Source of the DNA: Cryphonectria parasitica EP155
Taxonomy: Eukaryota > Ascomycota > Sordariomycetes > Diaporthales > Cryphonectriaceae
Direction of reading: 5' to 3'
DNA length: 64,000 nt
Assembly: GCF_011745365.1 (NCBI RefSeq)
Contig: NW_024468916.1
Coordinates: 2,959,630 to 3,023,629, forward strand
The position numbers and the translations under genes are program-made. Within the stretch, counting starts at the first letter, position 1. Every line of letters starts with the position of its first letter. The notes under the pieces were generated by a model. It was given only the letters and a program-made list of their open reading frames with translations. It was not told the DNA's origin and did no database searches. Positions 1 through 11,683 of this stretch are shown here, piece after piece.

Positions 1-3000
1 TCCTGTCTTTTATAATCACCTAACGTCTAAGAGTACCTATGTCCTCAGCCTGCGATACGAATCTGGGTTAGATTGAAGGTGAAGGGTACCCAACCTCATA
101 TACGAGTTGTGGTTAGTCTGACACGACTGGACATTGCTGGAGTTAGGGCGTTCTTCAATGGTGATGATGCACATACATGTGTAGCGTTGGGGTTTCGGAT
201 TCCGGAGGTAGCACTGGCTCAAATCGGAGTTCCATCTTCCTGCAGCCATGCTTGGTAATTAATGCACATCGATAGCAGAGTAAGCAGCATTAGTGTATTG
301 CCGTCACGGCACGGACTTAAGACAAGTCGTTCCATTCCTTAACACCACGCCCGCACGGGATATAAATCTCACCGATGTGAGAAGGTTACGAGACCAATAG
401 GATACGCATTGAAGTGATGATTGGGTCAATGTCTGACGTTGACTATGTTGCATGGTCTGCGCAGACTCGGATTGACATTGAGGAGCGTTCCTTGCATGTA
501 CAAGCTTGTTTACTCCGAAAGAGGAAAAGGAAGAAAAGAAAATGCTGCCCCTCAATTAATGCTGGAATATTTAAGTGTGTTGTTGGGCGTTTGAATTCCA
601 TAAAATGAAATGCCGTCTCGTTCTATGGGGCATTATCTCGGTGCATTATCCTCCTTACTATTCGCAACAGTCAATTTGCTCATCGTCGTGCACTTCGCTG
701 CGGGCTGCAGTGTCTAATATCAAATCACCTATAAGTCATTCAATATCAGTGATAAATATATGCACGGGATTTCGGACTTTGAGCCCAGCAAAAGCAGAAC
801 GACCGAGGAAAAGGGAGAGCACAAATATAGTGACTAATACGGACTGAGTACAGGACTTTCAGATTGATAACGGTGGTTCACGGTGACTCACTTTTTGAAG
901 ACTGAAATGTGAATGGGTCATGAAATGCAACGCCATACTTGACTAGATTCCTGTTCTCCTGGCGGGACTGAGCCGATCATACAGAGTAGAGGGCATGAGG
1001 CCCTCGAAATGCCTGCAGGCCTCCCATTACTGTCGATCCTGGATGCCTGGTCTCGGTCCATCTTATCCAATGCGAGGTCAAGGTCGGCGCCACCGAGATA
1101 TTCACGGTGTGGTTGGTGACGCGCCGGGGAACCGCGGATCATGTGCCGCGTCTTCGGAGCACCACTGGACGCGTGCATATTCAAGGACAAGACAACGACC
1201 ACACTTGCTAGATGAGTCACAATTGCGTGTGCCATATTGCAAAAGCTCAAAGTGAGGCGAGCACTGCTCTCAGTGGTTCAATCGCGTGAACTAGCACGCA
1301 CCTCCCATTGCCCTAGTCCCGCGTACCGCTGATGTTGGGCTGCAACCCCTGCTTCCATTGCATGTACCAGTGCGGGTGTGTATCTATCGACGTGTTATTC
1401 GGCTCTTCTCTACGTTGACATGTATTAGAGGATGACGTAGTATGTTGACTCAAAAAAGGGAAAAAAATAGTAATGTGCGCGTTTCATCCCAGTTATGAGT
1501 CGAAATGGCGACTTGCCAAAGAGACCCATCAAAAACCAGGTGGAAGCTGGTGGAAGAACATGGATGCCGTGTCGTCGGGGGTTGGTTGACCTGTAAAAAG
1601 CCGCGACGTTGCATATGCTCCAAAGCACCGCCCCCTCCCTTTCTGTGGCGACCCGGCGCTCTGGAACCTCTGTGCACATCGCTCAAGGGTCTTTCAGGCG
1701 GGTCACCTTGTACGGCATCACCGACCTTTCTGGACTTTTCATCCAGGCAGTGTTTTGGGCAGGTAGTGGATGGAATTGGTCAATTTCACTTCTTGACCCA
1801 CCACTCCCCCTGTACGAGTTTGACTGTGATGAAGTTCACTGTCATCGCTGACTAAACCTGCCGCCACCTTATTAATTATTAGTTCCAGGGAACTATTAAC
1901 ATGGTCCGTCAAGCCTGATTGGTTCGATGCTTGGATTGCTGGAGATCTGGTGCAAATAGGAAAACTTCAGTATGTATCTGTATGGGCATGAATATGTACC
2001 TCTTTGAGTGCGCTTCTCCTTTTCTGGGACTCACTATATGTTATCAATATTGATATGATAATGCTATAAATCCACAAGAAGTTGAAAATGTTAAGGGGAA
2101 AGCTGGATAGTATCATGGAGCAGTGGATGAGTCCAAGACAAGAGTCATAAGGCATCCCCTTTGACATAAAAATCATCTCCTTTGAATAATACCTGGAGTG
2201 CATCAGCTTCAGGAAGGCCGGGGTACTACTCTAGATGTATCTCAAGAATGAAAATCAGTGAAACCAGCCACCATGTGATGCCCGGCCCAAAATGTTGCAT
2301 TTACAGCCAGTATGATGAGTATCTCGTGAGCCCCTTCGCATGCCAAACAATCGTGTTGGACACATCTCGGTGTTAGTAATCCTCTGCGTAACCGTGTTTC
2401 CTCTCTCTCACTGCCATGTATACCGGCTATTATGCCATCTCCAGACGTCAGCCACATTAGCTTTGCTCGGACCACCCAACCCAAGTCGTCGACTCTTCAT
2501 GTATAAGCATTGAGAGTCTAGAGTGGATCATTCTCTGTAGCCCACCATTATCATAGTAACATAGTACGCCTGCATGCAATTGCTGATTTGATGAGTGAGA
2601 ACGTAGCCAAATCTGGCCTAGGCATCCGGTAAGTGATACATCATCTATGAGCTGACACTTACACTGAGCATTACCGAAGGCGAGCTCAAGGAGGAGCAGC
2701 GGGTGGTATCCCCATGTGGATAACTGCTTTGAAATCAGAATGTTCCAAGAACAGGTCCTACCCACAACCTGACCAGAATTGCGGGGGAGCCCGTGGACTT
2801 TGGAATCAACCTGCAAGCAGCTACAAATACAGAGTCAGCTAGTTTATTTCACAGGTCGAAGGTGAGCAGCGTCTAGTGAAACTACGACTGGAAGACGACA
2901 AAGGCGCTAGCTAGGAGAACATCTACAATTTAAGACCTAGCGACCAGTATTCTTACCTCCCTTGAGCCTCGTCTACACTCCCTGGGCAAACAGAGACCAC

Positions 3001-3020
3001 TGTCACAAAAAGCCATCACG
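1..3020. other. Intergenic, no supported gene
   Basis: Only short open frames occur, most without an ATG or any family signature. The best candidate is a 105-codon minus-strand frame starting at an ATG near 1235 and stopping near 918. Its N-terminus is hydrophobic and signal-peptide-like and it has three cysteines, but I see no family and no flanking splice sites. The last ~150 bases are the leader of the SDR gene. Confidence 0.5.
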
Positions 3021-3836
3021 ATGTCTAAGCCTGTAGCAATCATCTACGGCTCCGGCGCCAATGTCGGCGCAGCCATCACCGCAAAGTTCCTCTCCGCGGG
3101 CTACCGCGTCGCGACCGTCTCGCGCTCGCCTCTCCCGTCCGCACCCGCAGACGCCAACACCCACGTCCACATCCAGGCCGACCTGAAGGACCCGGCCGCC
3201 GTCTCGCGCATTTTCGCCGAGCTCTCCGCAGCGCAAGGATGGCCGTTCCCAGACGTGCTGATCTGGAACGCCTACAGCGTCACGCCGCCCTCTGCGGACG
3301 ACCCCACGAATCCGTTCGCCGTGCCGGACGCGGGCTTTGATGCCGACCTGGACGTGATGATCAAGAGTCCGTACCTCGCCGCGCGGGAGGCCGTCAGGGT
3401 GTGGACCGCAGAGGGGCGGAAGGGCACGTTCATCATGACGGGCAATATGTTGCCCAAGGGGGTGCTTCCGCAGAGCATGCTCCCTGTGCCAGTCGCCGGT
3501 GTGACGACTTTAGGAATCGGAAAGAGTGGTGCGAACTTCTGGGTGGGCACGGCGGATGAGGTGTTCAAGGAAAAAGGCTTCCGGTGAGTTGATTTATGTC
3601 CCTGCGCTGGGGTTTCCTTGTGGGCGCGAACCTTGGCTGACTAGAACCCGTTTACCTTGTGGTTATGCAGATTCTTTTTCGCGGACGAGCGCAATGCGGA
3701 GGGCGAGGCGATCGGCGTTGTCCCCAAGGGCGACTCGCATGCCGAGATGTTTCTGCACCTGGCCCAAGGGCCTCCTGACGTGCCATCATATGTCACATTT
3801 GTGGACGGTCGATATGTTAGCTTTGAGAAGAAGTAG
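3021..3836 (+). CDS. Atypical short-chain dehydrogenase/reductase (SDR)
   Basis: Two exons, 3021-3583 and 3671-3836, encode 242 residues. The 87-nt intron starts GTGAGT and ends CAG. The N-terminus has a Rossmann beta-strand and glycine-rich turn (AIIYGSGANVG, a GxxxxG-type variant). Later segments VLIWNA and GTFIMTGNML match SDR beta-4 and beta-5. The usual catalytic YxxxK is not present: the region expected to hold it reads TLGIGKSGA, so Lys is kept but Leu stands where Tyr should be. The C-terminus (FFFADER..) resembles a fungal SDR subgroup that I recognise as cytosolic NAD(P)-binding proteins without a defined substrate. The fold call is good; enzymatic activity is uncertain. The neighbours give no pathway clue. 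The start is the first ATG, in a purine-rich context after a leader without in-frame ATGs. Confidence 0.85.
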
Positions 3837-6800
3837 ATTAGATGAAGTCTCAGACAAAGCACATGGACGCACAGACCTGTGATGGACTATTGGTTATTAT
3901 TTCGACGTTTCTTGTTCTCCGAAATGTGGCGATCAGTAAATAAAGCGTTAGCCGTTTGCTTCTTGCTGGCGACAGTACATGGCTCGCAATATCGACGGAG
4001 CGACTTGAATGAAAGGTGTCGTAAAAATTGACCAGCAGGAGACAATAAGAGGAGGGTCATGCGGAATGGGACGGCAAGTTGACAGCAAGCAACAATCGAC
4101 CTATCCTTAACGCACGGTCAGGCCAGATCAAGTCTCGGCCCATCGTCAGTCTCGCTTCGTATGATGGTCCGGACATGCCACCAAAGAATGCATTGCCGAA
4201 AGTTTCAGACGACCCAAGGGAGATGCAACTGGGTGACTCCTGTCCGCCTACCATAGCAGTAAGAAGGGTTGAATTTTTGTTCTTTCAATTTTTTTTTTTT
4301 TTTTTTTCTTTTGAAGAAAAACCCAAAACCCCAAAAACCACCCCTACGACGTGTCTTTGCAGCTGAGACGCTGCGCAAACCTTGCATTCGAGAATCGGGA
4401 AATGAGTATGCGGGGCGCACAGGCCTGGCTGCATGTGCATGTGCATGCAGCACGGCAGAGATAAGATCATAATTCTGCGGTTGCGCTTGGGTAGAACTCG
4501 AGGGGTCTTGATCCATGAGTCGCCGGACATCGCACATGCATGGAGCGGGTGGGTGTACGACATTGGGCCTCGATGGTCTCGTTGAGAGACTGTCGGTGAA
4601 CGTCATCGAGATGGAGGCATGCTGTTGAGCAACGAAACCCGGACGACGTGACCTTGAGCCCTCTCTTCCATCCTCTTAGAAGCTCTGCTGCATGCAGGCC
4701 CAATGTAAAGATTGACGTCCATTGTTCCTAGTGTGGCTTGATGACACCCCGCAGTGGTTGAAGGCGGCAAAGAAGGCAGTTGGGACAGCCGCGCAACGCG
4801 ATAGAAATCGCTGGGTAAGGTGAACCTTGACTAGACCCGAAGTGATGGGCCCTAAGATCCAACGTACAATTGTACACAGAGTTTGGGGCGGTGCGTGGGA
4901 TGATGAACTTGGCCGCATGGCGGGGCATATTTTGTTGGCCTTCGTTGACCCGACCTGCGACTGCAACCTCTGCAGCCCTGCACCATCAAGATAGGCGCCC
5001 GCAGGCTGCAGAGTCCAAGCTCCTCCGATGAAGTCATTGGAAGGTCCCGCACAAGATTTACTCGATCGCCGCTTTCGAGTTCTTTCTCACACTACCGTAC
5101 TTGCGGTGTGCTTGCGCCAGGCGCTCTCGCAGATTGGGCTCCAATGCACATCTAACAAGAGGCTGTACAATAACGATATTTTACACACACACAATGATGA
5201 TGACACCGTCAAAAAAATTTTTCAGTGTGACTCATTGATGTCTCGCCGCAGCCTCTTTGGTGTTTGTTTGACTCTCTTGTCACATCATGCAGGCTATGAC
5301 CGAGCGAGAAAGAAAACAAATCTTCTGGGAGAGGGATCGGCCAGAGCTAGAGGTCAACATACCGCCAGGTCCCACCAGCCAGGAAGAGCCTTCTTCGTCT
5401 GGTCTTCTAGAAGCTCAAAGAGGGGGAGGGGTAAATTCGAGAGACAAAGATGCAGAATTGACAGACGAACGTGGGGCTGGAGATGGCAGATGGAGCAAAA
5501 TTGAGTGGACACCATTGCGGCATGCGAGAGGGTGGATCACCATTAGTCTGCAGGTTTTGAAGCAAGGCTTAAGCAGCACTTCGCCTTGTTTTGATGAGCA
5601 ATGATGCAGTGACCACGGTCTGGACCGCGACTTATCGACACGGCGGTGTGTGCAGTAGAGACTTTCACGATTGCCAGATGCCCTGGCATTGTTTGTCGTG
5701 GCTCTCGCTTGCTAGCACATGAAAGAGGCCTTCGAGAGGGCTGTTCTGGACGGTGCCACTGATACTGTACGGAGCTCGTGGAGCAATTCGGCCGATGAAC
5801 GTAAGACTTGGCCCTCTGGGGCCACATTTTCGACACGAGGGAACAACTGTCGTTGTTGATTGGACTCTATGTATGTGTTGACACATGACAGTAGGCGCTG
5901 GACATGGCCAGTCCTCGAGTGTCTCGCAACATCGGGCGGGTCTCAGGGTGGTATCCCGGATTTAGATGGCAGCAACGAGCTGAACCCCCGGGTGGGTCTC
6001 TCGGCCGATAGGACTTTGATGAGGCCGGAAGATGGATTCTCGCCCACGTGAAGTCCGACACAGGCCCCCGGGCTATGAAGTGTAGTAGTAGAATGAGTCA
6101 GTCGGTTGCTAGACAGGCATCACCTGCCCAGCGCACCGCTATTGAGAAGGGCTCTTGCACCACGAATATGGGGCGTCGAGACGTGGAACCAGCTTGCAGG
6201 CCTCCACGCAGACGTCCACGCATGCGTGAACGATAGCCAAGCATGAGTCTGGCACCGGTGGCGGGTGGCCTGAAGGTAACTCAGGGTGATACATGACTCT
6301 GGTAAAGCTGAACCCTGATACATGCAAGCTGGAGTCCAGTATAACGCTTGCTCGGACCTCTCCAGCTGAGCCAGCATGTCCCCGATATGGCCACGCAGAG
6401 GCGGAGTGAATCAGGTTCGCCACTGGCTCAGGGGCGCCGCTATTTCGCATATTGGTTAGCATATACTTGCTAAGTTAGACTCAGTTCATCGCCATGTGAA
6501 TTTGTAGCCAGGGGTTTGTGTACGCAGAGATGTTCTGTTCGGCTTCTCATGTACGCGACACCATAGCTGCATTGCTAGGAGGGAAAAAAATAAAGTGCAA
6601 TTTTCTCTCCTCCCTCTTTGTCTTTTCCTCAGAAATTGAAATTTGTTGGGGCTCATTGTAGAGGTACCTAAAAGCGCTGGACAGTCCTGGTAGAGTCTTT
6701 TCAGGGCCCGGGAGAGCTCCAGCGTTTTCATGCAGGTCATCTCGCAGTTCCTTAGCTGCTAGTTGTGGGCTGCACTGTCACGGTAGGGGCCTCCTGGGGC

Positions 6801-9800
6801 GGCGTCTGTACCGCTTATCGTACTGTATAATAGCAGACGACATCCACATGTAGTGGCGCGCTTCTGTGTGACGATGACAAAATGGCCATACCAAAGTTGG
6901 GACGATGCCCTGCTGATCATCCCCTCGCCGCCGGAGGTCAAAGGATAGACAGATCGGCCGTTTGCTTGCTGCTATGTCTTACACTTCAGATCGGCAGGGG
7001 TAGGCTGGTGCCCCTTTTGAGAGGAACTTTGTTTTTCAACTGTCCAGCGTTTAGTGGCTATAGCGGCCCAGCCTGCCAGCCAACCAGCTAACCTCTGGCG
7101 TCGATCGATTGAGCGTGCACCGCGTAGTGAGCCAGGCTGAAGATGATGACGATGGCCGATGGCAATATGGCTATCGATGAGTTCTTTTGGTCGAGGCCCC
7201 CTTTATCGTCAGTCGTGACTTTCTTCCTCGCCCAATCCAGATCAGATGTGTTGTATCTGGCCACGTATGCAGCCTTCAGCCTGGTTTATGTGTGTGGTGC
7301 ATCGACGTGTTGAGGGCATGTGATGATGATTCTCTGACGCCAACAGGCTTAGCACGTCAACTTGTCCCTTGGGTCGCGGATCTGACAATCTTGCAGGATG
7401 TGCAAAAAACGTGCAGATGTGTGGTTGGGATTCACTGTGGTTGGGTCGTGCTACTCACACGTTTTTGTCTTTCCTCTTTCGAGCATTGGCTAAAGAGGGA
7501 TGCAAAGGTGGGGTGGGCGGCCGTGGTGAGGGAGGGCGTAAGAGGCAGGAGATTGGCAAAGACCACATCACCTGGCACACCTTCGGTCGGCAACGGTGTT
7601 CACATTTTTATCATTCCTTAGGCACCTGAGGCAAGCGATATCGAGTAATAGAAATGGAAAAGAGGGGGTAATGAGGGGTGGACGACTTGCTCCTTCCTCT
7701 GCAACAAAGGGCACCAGGCACAAGGGCACAGGGCACAGTGCACAGGGCCTCTACCACCTGCCATTATCCACAGTGTGACTCCCTCCCGTGAAAACGGGCT
7801 GGTGAACTCCTGCCGATTCTTTCCTTCTCCCATCACAACGCGCATCTCTTCTGTCCCCTTTCTCCTTCTTCGTCATCCTCACATTTATTCACTGGGGAAT
7901 ATCATCTCGATCTCGCTCTCTTGTTCTCTCTCCTAACATCGCCACCATCAATCCCTGGCTGTCGCTGGGACGCGTATTCAAGAGGCTACCTAAGTACATA
8001 TCAAAATCACTCCCTTCAAGAGTCACGACCCGCCTTGCAATCTTGCACGTGTCTGTCCTTCTTTGTCGCCTCGTTTGCCTGAACCATCTCTCGCCCCCCA
8101 TCTGTTCAATAGTCATCCACAAACAGCTGTGTATTTATCTATATATCGGCGGCCAGACTCCTACTCGTTATCGTTATCTGCACAGTCCTGCTGGCTGCGT
8201 ATCGACGACGACGACGACGACGACATCAACGACGACAACAACACAACAGCAAGTCTCTCCCTCGGCTGCTGTCCATAAAAGCTGAGCTGCCAAGCCTTGG
8301 CCAGAGCTCACAGGCCCAGCGTGGTCCAGCCATTCATTGCAGGTCGCCTGCTGCTCGTGCATGTGACCTGCGACTACCCACAGCCCCGTGGCACACGGCC
8401 TCTCTACCTGGCGGACCCGTACAGTACTCGGTGCAGTCAACATATTGCGATACGGAGGAGGCGCACCAGTGTTCCTCGGCTTGTTGCAGGTCGCGAGGTT
8501 GCACCCAGGCGCGGATGCTTATCTCGCGGCAGAAGGCATCAACACCGGCCACCCAAACGGGCCTTCTTCTTCACCCAAAAGCAAGCCGTCTGCGTCATCC
8601 TGCGACTGCAACCTGGACGCTGCCAGCTACCTGAGGTGTCTCATAGTCTTGTCTGCCTGGCCCTCGAGAGAGTGGCAATAGAGACAAAATCTCCCTGCCT
8701 GTCCGACAACCTCTTATATTCCTTCCCTTCTGACCGACACTGTCGTTCACCGACCAATATCACGTTCGACAGGGGTGCCGTTGACCGATTCTCCCGGCCC
8801 AGGCCTTCCGGAGACTCTATCGACTCTGTTGTGGAGACGCAGTTAGCTTGGGTACGGCCCCTCTATCCACCAGTCCCCGAGTCCCGCGAAGGAGGCAATG
8901 CCCTGCTATGAGTCGATAACTCAAACGCACTGACGCCACGAGCATGGGCTTCTGATATCGAAATTGGATTTGCAGTCCGGGGAAGAACGACAAGGAAGAC
9001 GAAAATTTTTTCTCTGTGTCTCTTCCATTGTTTTCCACACAAACCCAGTCGTCGCGTGTTGAGAAGCCGGCCCCCAGTCGTTGTGTTCAAAGCAATCTCG
9101 CTTACCTGGTCCCCTGAGTCGGACGATGTTCATGCAACGGCTTAACCCAGCCCACACCAACCTACGATTTTTTTTTTCTTTCTTTTTCTTTTCTAGAACG
9201 AGGGTAGATCTACCGAGAGCTTGCGATACAGTCTGTCCTCTCTTTTGCGGGATCAGAAGAAGCCAGAATCCAAGGTCTCACGGCGAGCGCTGCAGCTAAG
9301 CATCTGGGTGTGTTGCGCAGCCTCTTTCTGTTTCTATTTTCAGGAGCCGACTCACCTCACTGCATACTGCTTTCCTGCAGCTCAGCCTGAGCTGCCACCA
9401 CCACCACCACCGTGGCACTGCGGTCATCGATTGGAGTATTCCCGATTCGGCCCCGGACAAACCGGAGGGTCAGAGACAGCAGAGTCGCCGACGGTGTGAG
9501 AACAGCCGTGGCTCGTTGTTCGCACTTTGGATCACTGGTCTGTGCCTGTACCCAACAGTGTGGTACGAGAGGCAGCGGGCGGGTGGCGCACTCTGCATCC
9601 AGTCCTGGTACCCAAGTACCCAAGTCTCTTCTAGAGACACCCCCCCCACCATCACCTCCACTACCACTGCTCCCACGAGGCCCCGGAACCCAATTTGCAC
9701 TCATCACTATTTATCCCCTGCTTAGCGCGGACAATTGAATCCGTGCGATCCTTTTCTCTGCTGGGGGTCACATCAGAACCAACCCCCCCCACCCCCCTGG

Positions 9801-10377
9801 CTCGGTCTGGAAAACCAAGGAATTACTATTCATAAGGCCTTGACGCACACCTTTTCTCTCCAACCACTGCTTTTCGCGTTTCTGCTTCTGTTGCGACAAG
9901 GCAATACAGCCCACTTACTCGGATATAATTCTTCTTCTGCGTCAACGTCCACACTACTACGACGTCCGGCACTGCTCTTGAACACGCACCATTTTTGAGA
10001 GACTGGAATCATTCGATTGCCCCAGTCTCTTCCAGAAGCTACCATCAGAGGCGTCCCGCGTTCTTTGATGTTCTTTCAACCCCCTCGACCCATCTCAACA
10101 CCAACAAGACCTTGACATGTGTGCTGCCAGAAGACGGTTTTCCCCCCCATTTCCTACCGACTACATAGAAAGGTGACGGTGTCACTTCTCTTCTGCGTCC
10201 CGTCATAGGCGCCTTGTATCTTCTTTTTCTCTTTTCTTCTTCCCAGGTCAATCAACAAACCTGAGTCTTCACAATCGGACACGCAGGCAATCTTAAGGCG
10301 CGTGTACCTGGCGAGGCTGAGCTGGCCCGGATTGCATTGCATCGCATGTTAGCAAGGCATCGCAAGAGCCAGGAACA
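3837..10377. other. 6.5-kb gene-free region with pyrimidine-rich leader
   Basis: No frame shows family motifs or splice-supported continuity. A 105-codon plus frame at 5287-5604 opens with ATG and is charged and hydrophilic, but has no recognisable domain; I rate it about 0.2 likely to be real. From about 7780 to 10377 the plus strand is rich in C/T runs, typical of the promoter and long 5' leader of a highly regulated fungal gene, here the gene at 10378. A GAC triplet repeat lies at 8203-8224. Confidence 0.45.
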
Positions 10378-11625
10378 ATGAACGGACAATCTCCTTACGG
10401 GTCGACTCCCGGTGCGGAGTATTACTACGAAAAGGACCAGTTCGCGACGCCAACGCCTTCACCTCGGGGCCCGGTCTATTACTATGCGTCCACACCGCAA
10501 CGGCCTCAGACCCGAGCACACTTCCGGCACGTCAGCTGCGGCGTGAACGACTATCCCAGCCCGCGGCCAGCCGCCTTCTCCCCGCGGTACAACAGCGAGG
10601 GCCACTACTCGACCAACGCTGCCACGGCCAATGTGAGTGCCACGCGATCATCGCGAAAGAAATCATTTTCTGGGTCACGCCCAACCCGCGACCGTCGGGG
10701 TTCCTATTCCTCCTACTCGAGGCCCTCAGATCCATATGGGGAGTCCGACGAGGACGAGTACGTCGAGGTCAACGGTATCACTTATGTGATACCAGCCAAG
10801 TCGAAGTCGAAGCGGCACAGCAGCGGCAGAAGCAACAGGAGGGGCGAGGAAGGCTTTTATTACGTGTATGAGAACGATCGTGGGCGTGGAACTGATCACC
10901 GCTACTATGCACAGACCTCACCCCCCCGTTATGATGATTTTGACAGACGCGAGACGCGATACTACGAGGAGCCGCGTCGCCCTGCCGCCCACGCCCGCCG
11001 TGCTTCTCAGTCCATGCCGCAGCGGCCTCAGACCGCTCGGCCTTCTGGCCCCCACCAACACAAGGCCCCGCCTGCCACCAGGAAGGCCACGGAGGCCGAC
11101 GCCACGAACTGGGGAATTCCCAAGGGCTACTCGCTGAAGAACTGGGACCCGACAGAGGAGCCCATCCTCCTGCTCGGCTCTGTTTTTGATGCAAACAGCC
11201 TGGGCAAGTGGGTGTACGACTGGACTGTGTACTCGCGCGGCTCGTCGACCCCCATCTCTGAGGTGGCCGGAGAGCTCTGGCTCCTCCTCATCCAGCTCGC
11301 CGGCAAGATCAAGCGCGCCACCGAGGCTGTCCCCCGCATCCGGACCCAGGACAACAAGGAAATGTTCGAGGGCTTCATCTCGTCCGGCCAGCGCCTTACA
11401 GACAAGCTCCAGAAGCTGCTCAAGCTGTGCGAGAAGCCCATGCTCACAGCCGGTAGCAAGAAGGACGCCCAGCTTGGTCAGCGGTCCGGCATCGAGTTTG
11501 TGCAGACCCTCTTCGGCAGGGACCGCGAGCTTAACAAGACGGAAAAGTTCATGCAGTCGGTCCGGCTCTGGAACCTGCGCTTCGATGCCAACTGTGAGGA
11601 CGTCCTCAGACATCCCGAGCAGTAA
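10378..11625 (+). CDS. Conserved fungal protein, disordered Tyr/Pro/Ser-rich N-terminus, helical C-terminal domain
   Basis: Intronless, 415 residues. Residues 1 to about 240 are low-complexity, rich in Tyr, Ser, Pro, Arg and Gln, with an acidic patch (GESDEDEYVEV) and several Arg/Ser stretches; this part is predicted to be disordered and is a likely phosphorylation region. From about residue 243 (TNWGIPKGYSLKNWDPTEEP) an ordered domain begins. It has LLLGSVFDANSLGKW, long amphipathic helices around 290-380, and ends FDANCEDVLRHPEQ. I recognise this C-terminal block as widespread in filamentous ascomycetes, often under the uninformative name 'vegetative cell wall protein gp1'. There is no signal peptide or membrane helix, so a cell-wall location is not supported. 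Function unknown. The ATG follows a long C/T-rich leader; a CAT-repeat-containing 3' region follows. Confidence 0.85.
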   Translation: MNGQSPYGSTPGAEYYYEKDQFATPTPSPRGPVYYYASTPQRPQTRAHFRHVSCGVNDYPSPRPAAFSPRYNSEGHYSTNAATANVSATRSSRKKSFSGSRPTRDRRGSYSSYSRPSDPYGESDEDEYVEVNGITYVIPAKSKSKRHSSGRSNRRGEEGFYYVYENDRGRGTDHRYYAQTSPPRYDDFDRRETRYYEEPRRPAAHARRASQSMPQRPQTARPSGPHQHKAPPATRKATEADATNWGIPKGYSLKNWDPTEEPILLLGSVFDANSLGKWVYDWTVYSRGSSTPISEVAGELWLLLIQLAGKIKRATEAVPRIRTQDNKEMFEGFISSGQRLTDKLQKLLKLCEKPMLTAGSKKDAQLGQRSGIEFVQTLFGRDRELNKTEKFMQSVRLWNLRFDANCEDVLRHPEQ

Positions 11626-11648
11626 ATCAACACATCACCTCAAATAGC

Positions 11649-11683
<35 letters not shown>

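Noticed and set aside
918..1235. Small secreted protein on the minus strand
   Set aside because: Hydrophobic N-terminus but no family, no clear cleavage-site context and no splice evidence; mentioned only in the intergenic note.
8297..8911. 204-codon plus frame
   Set aside because: Begins with TTG, has Arg/Pro/Ser-rich composition typical of non-coding C/T-rich sequence, and no motif; it lies in the leader region of the gene at 10378.
10918..11613. 231-codon minus frame opposite the gene at 10378
   Set aside because: Antisense shadow of a conserved coding domain.
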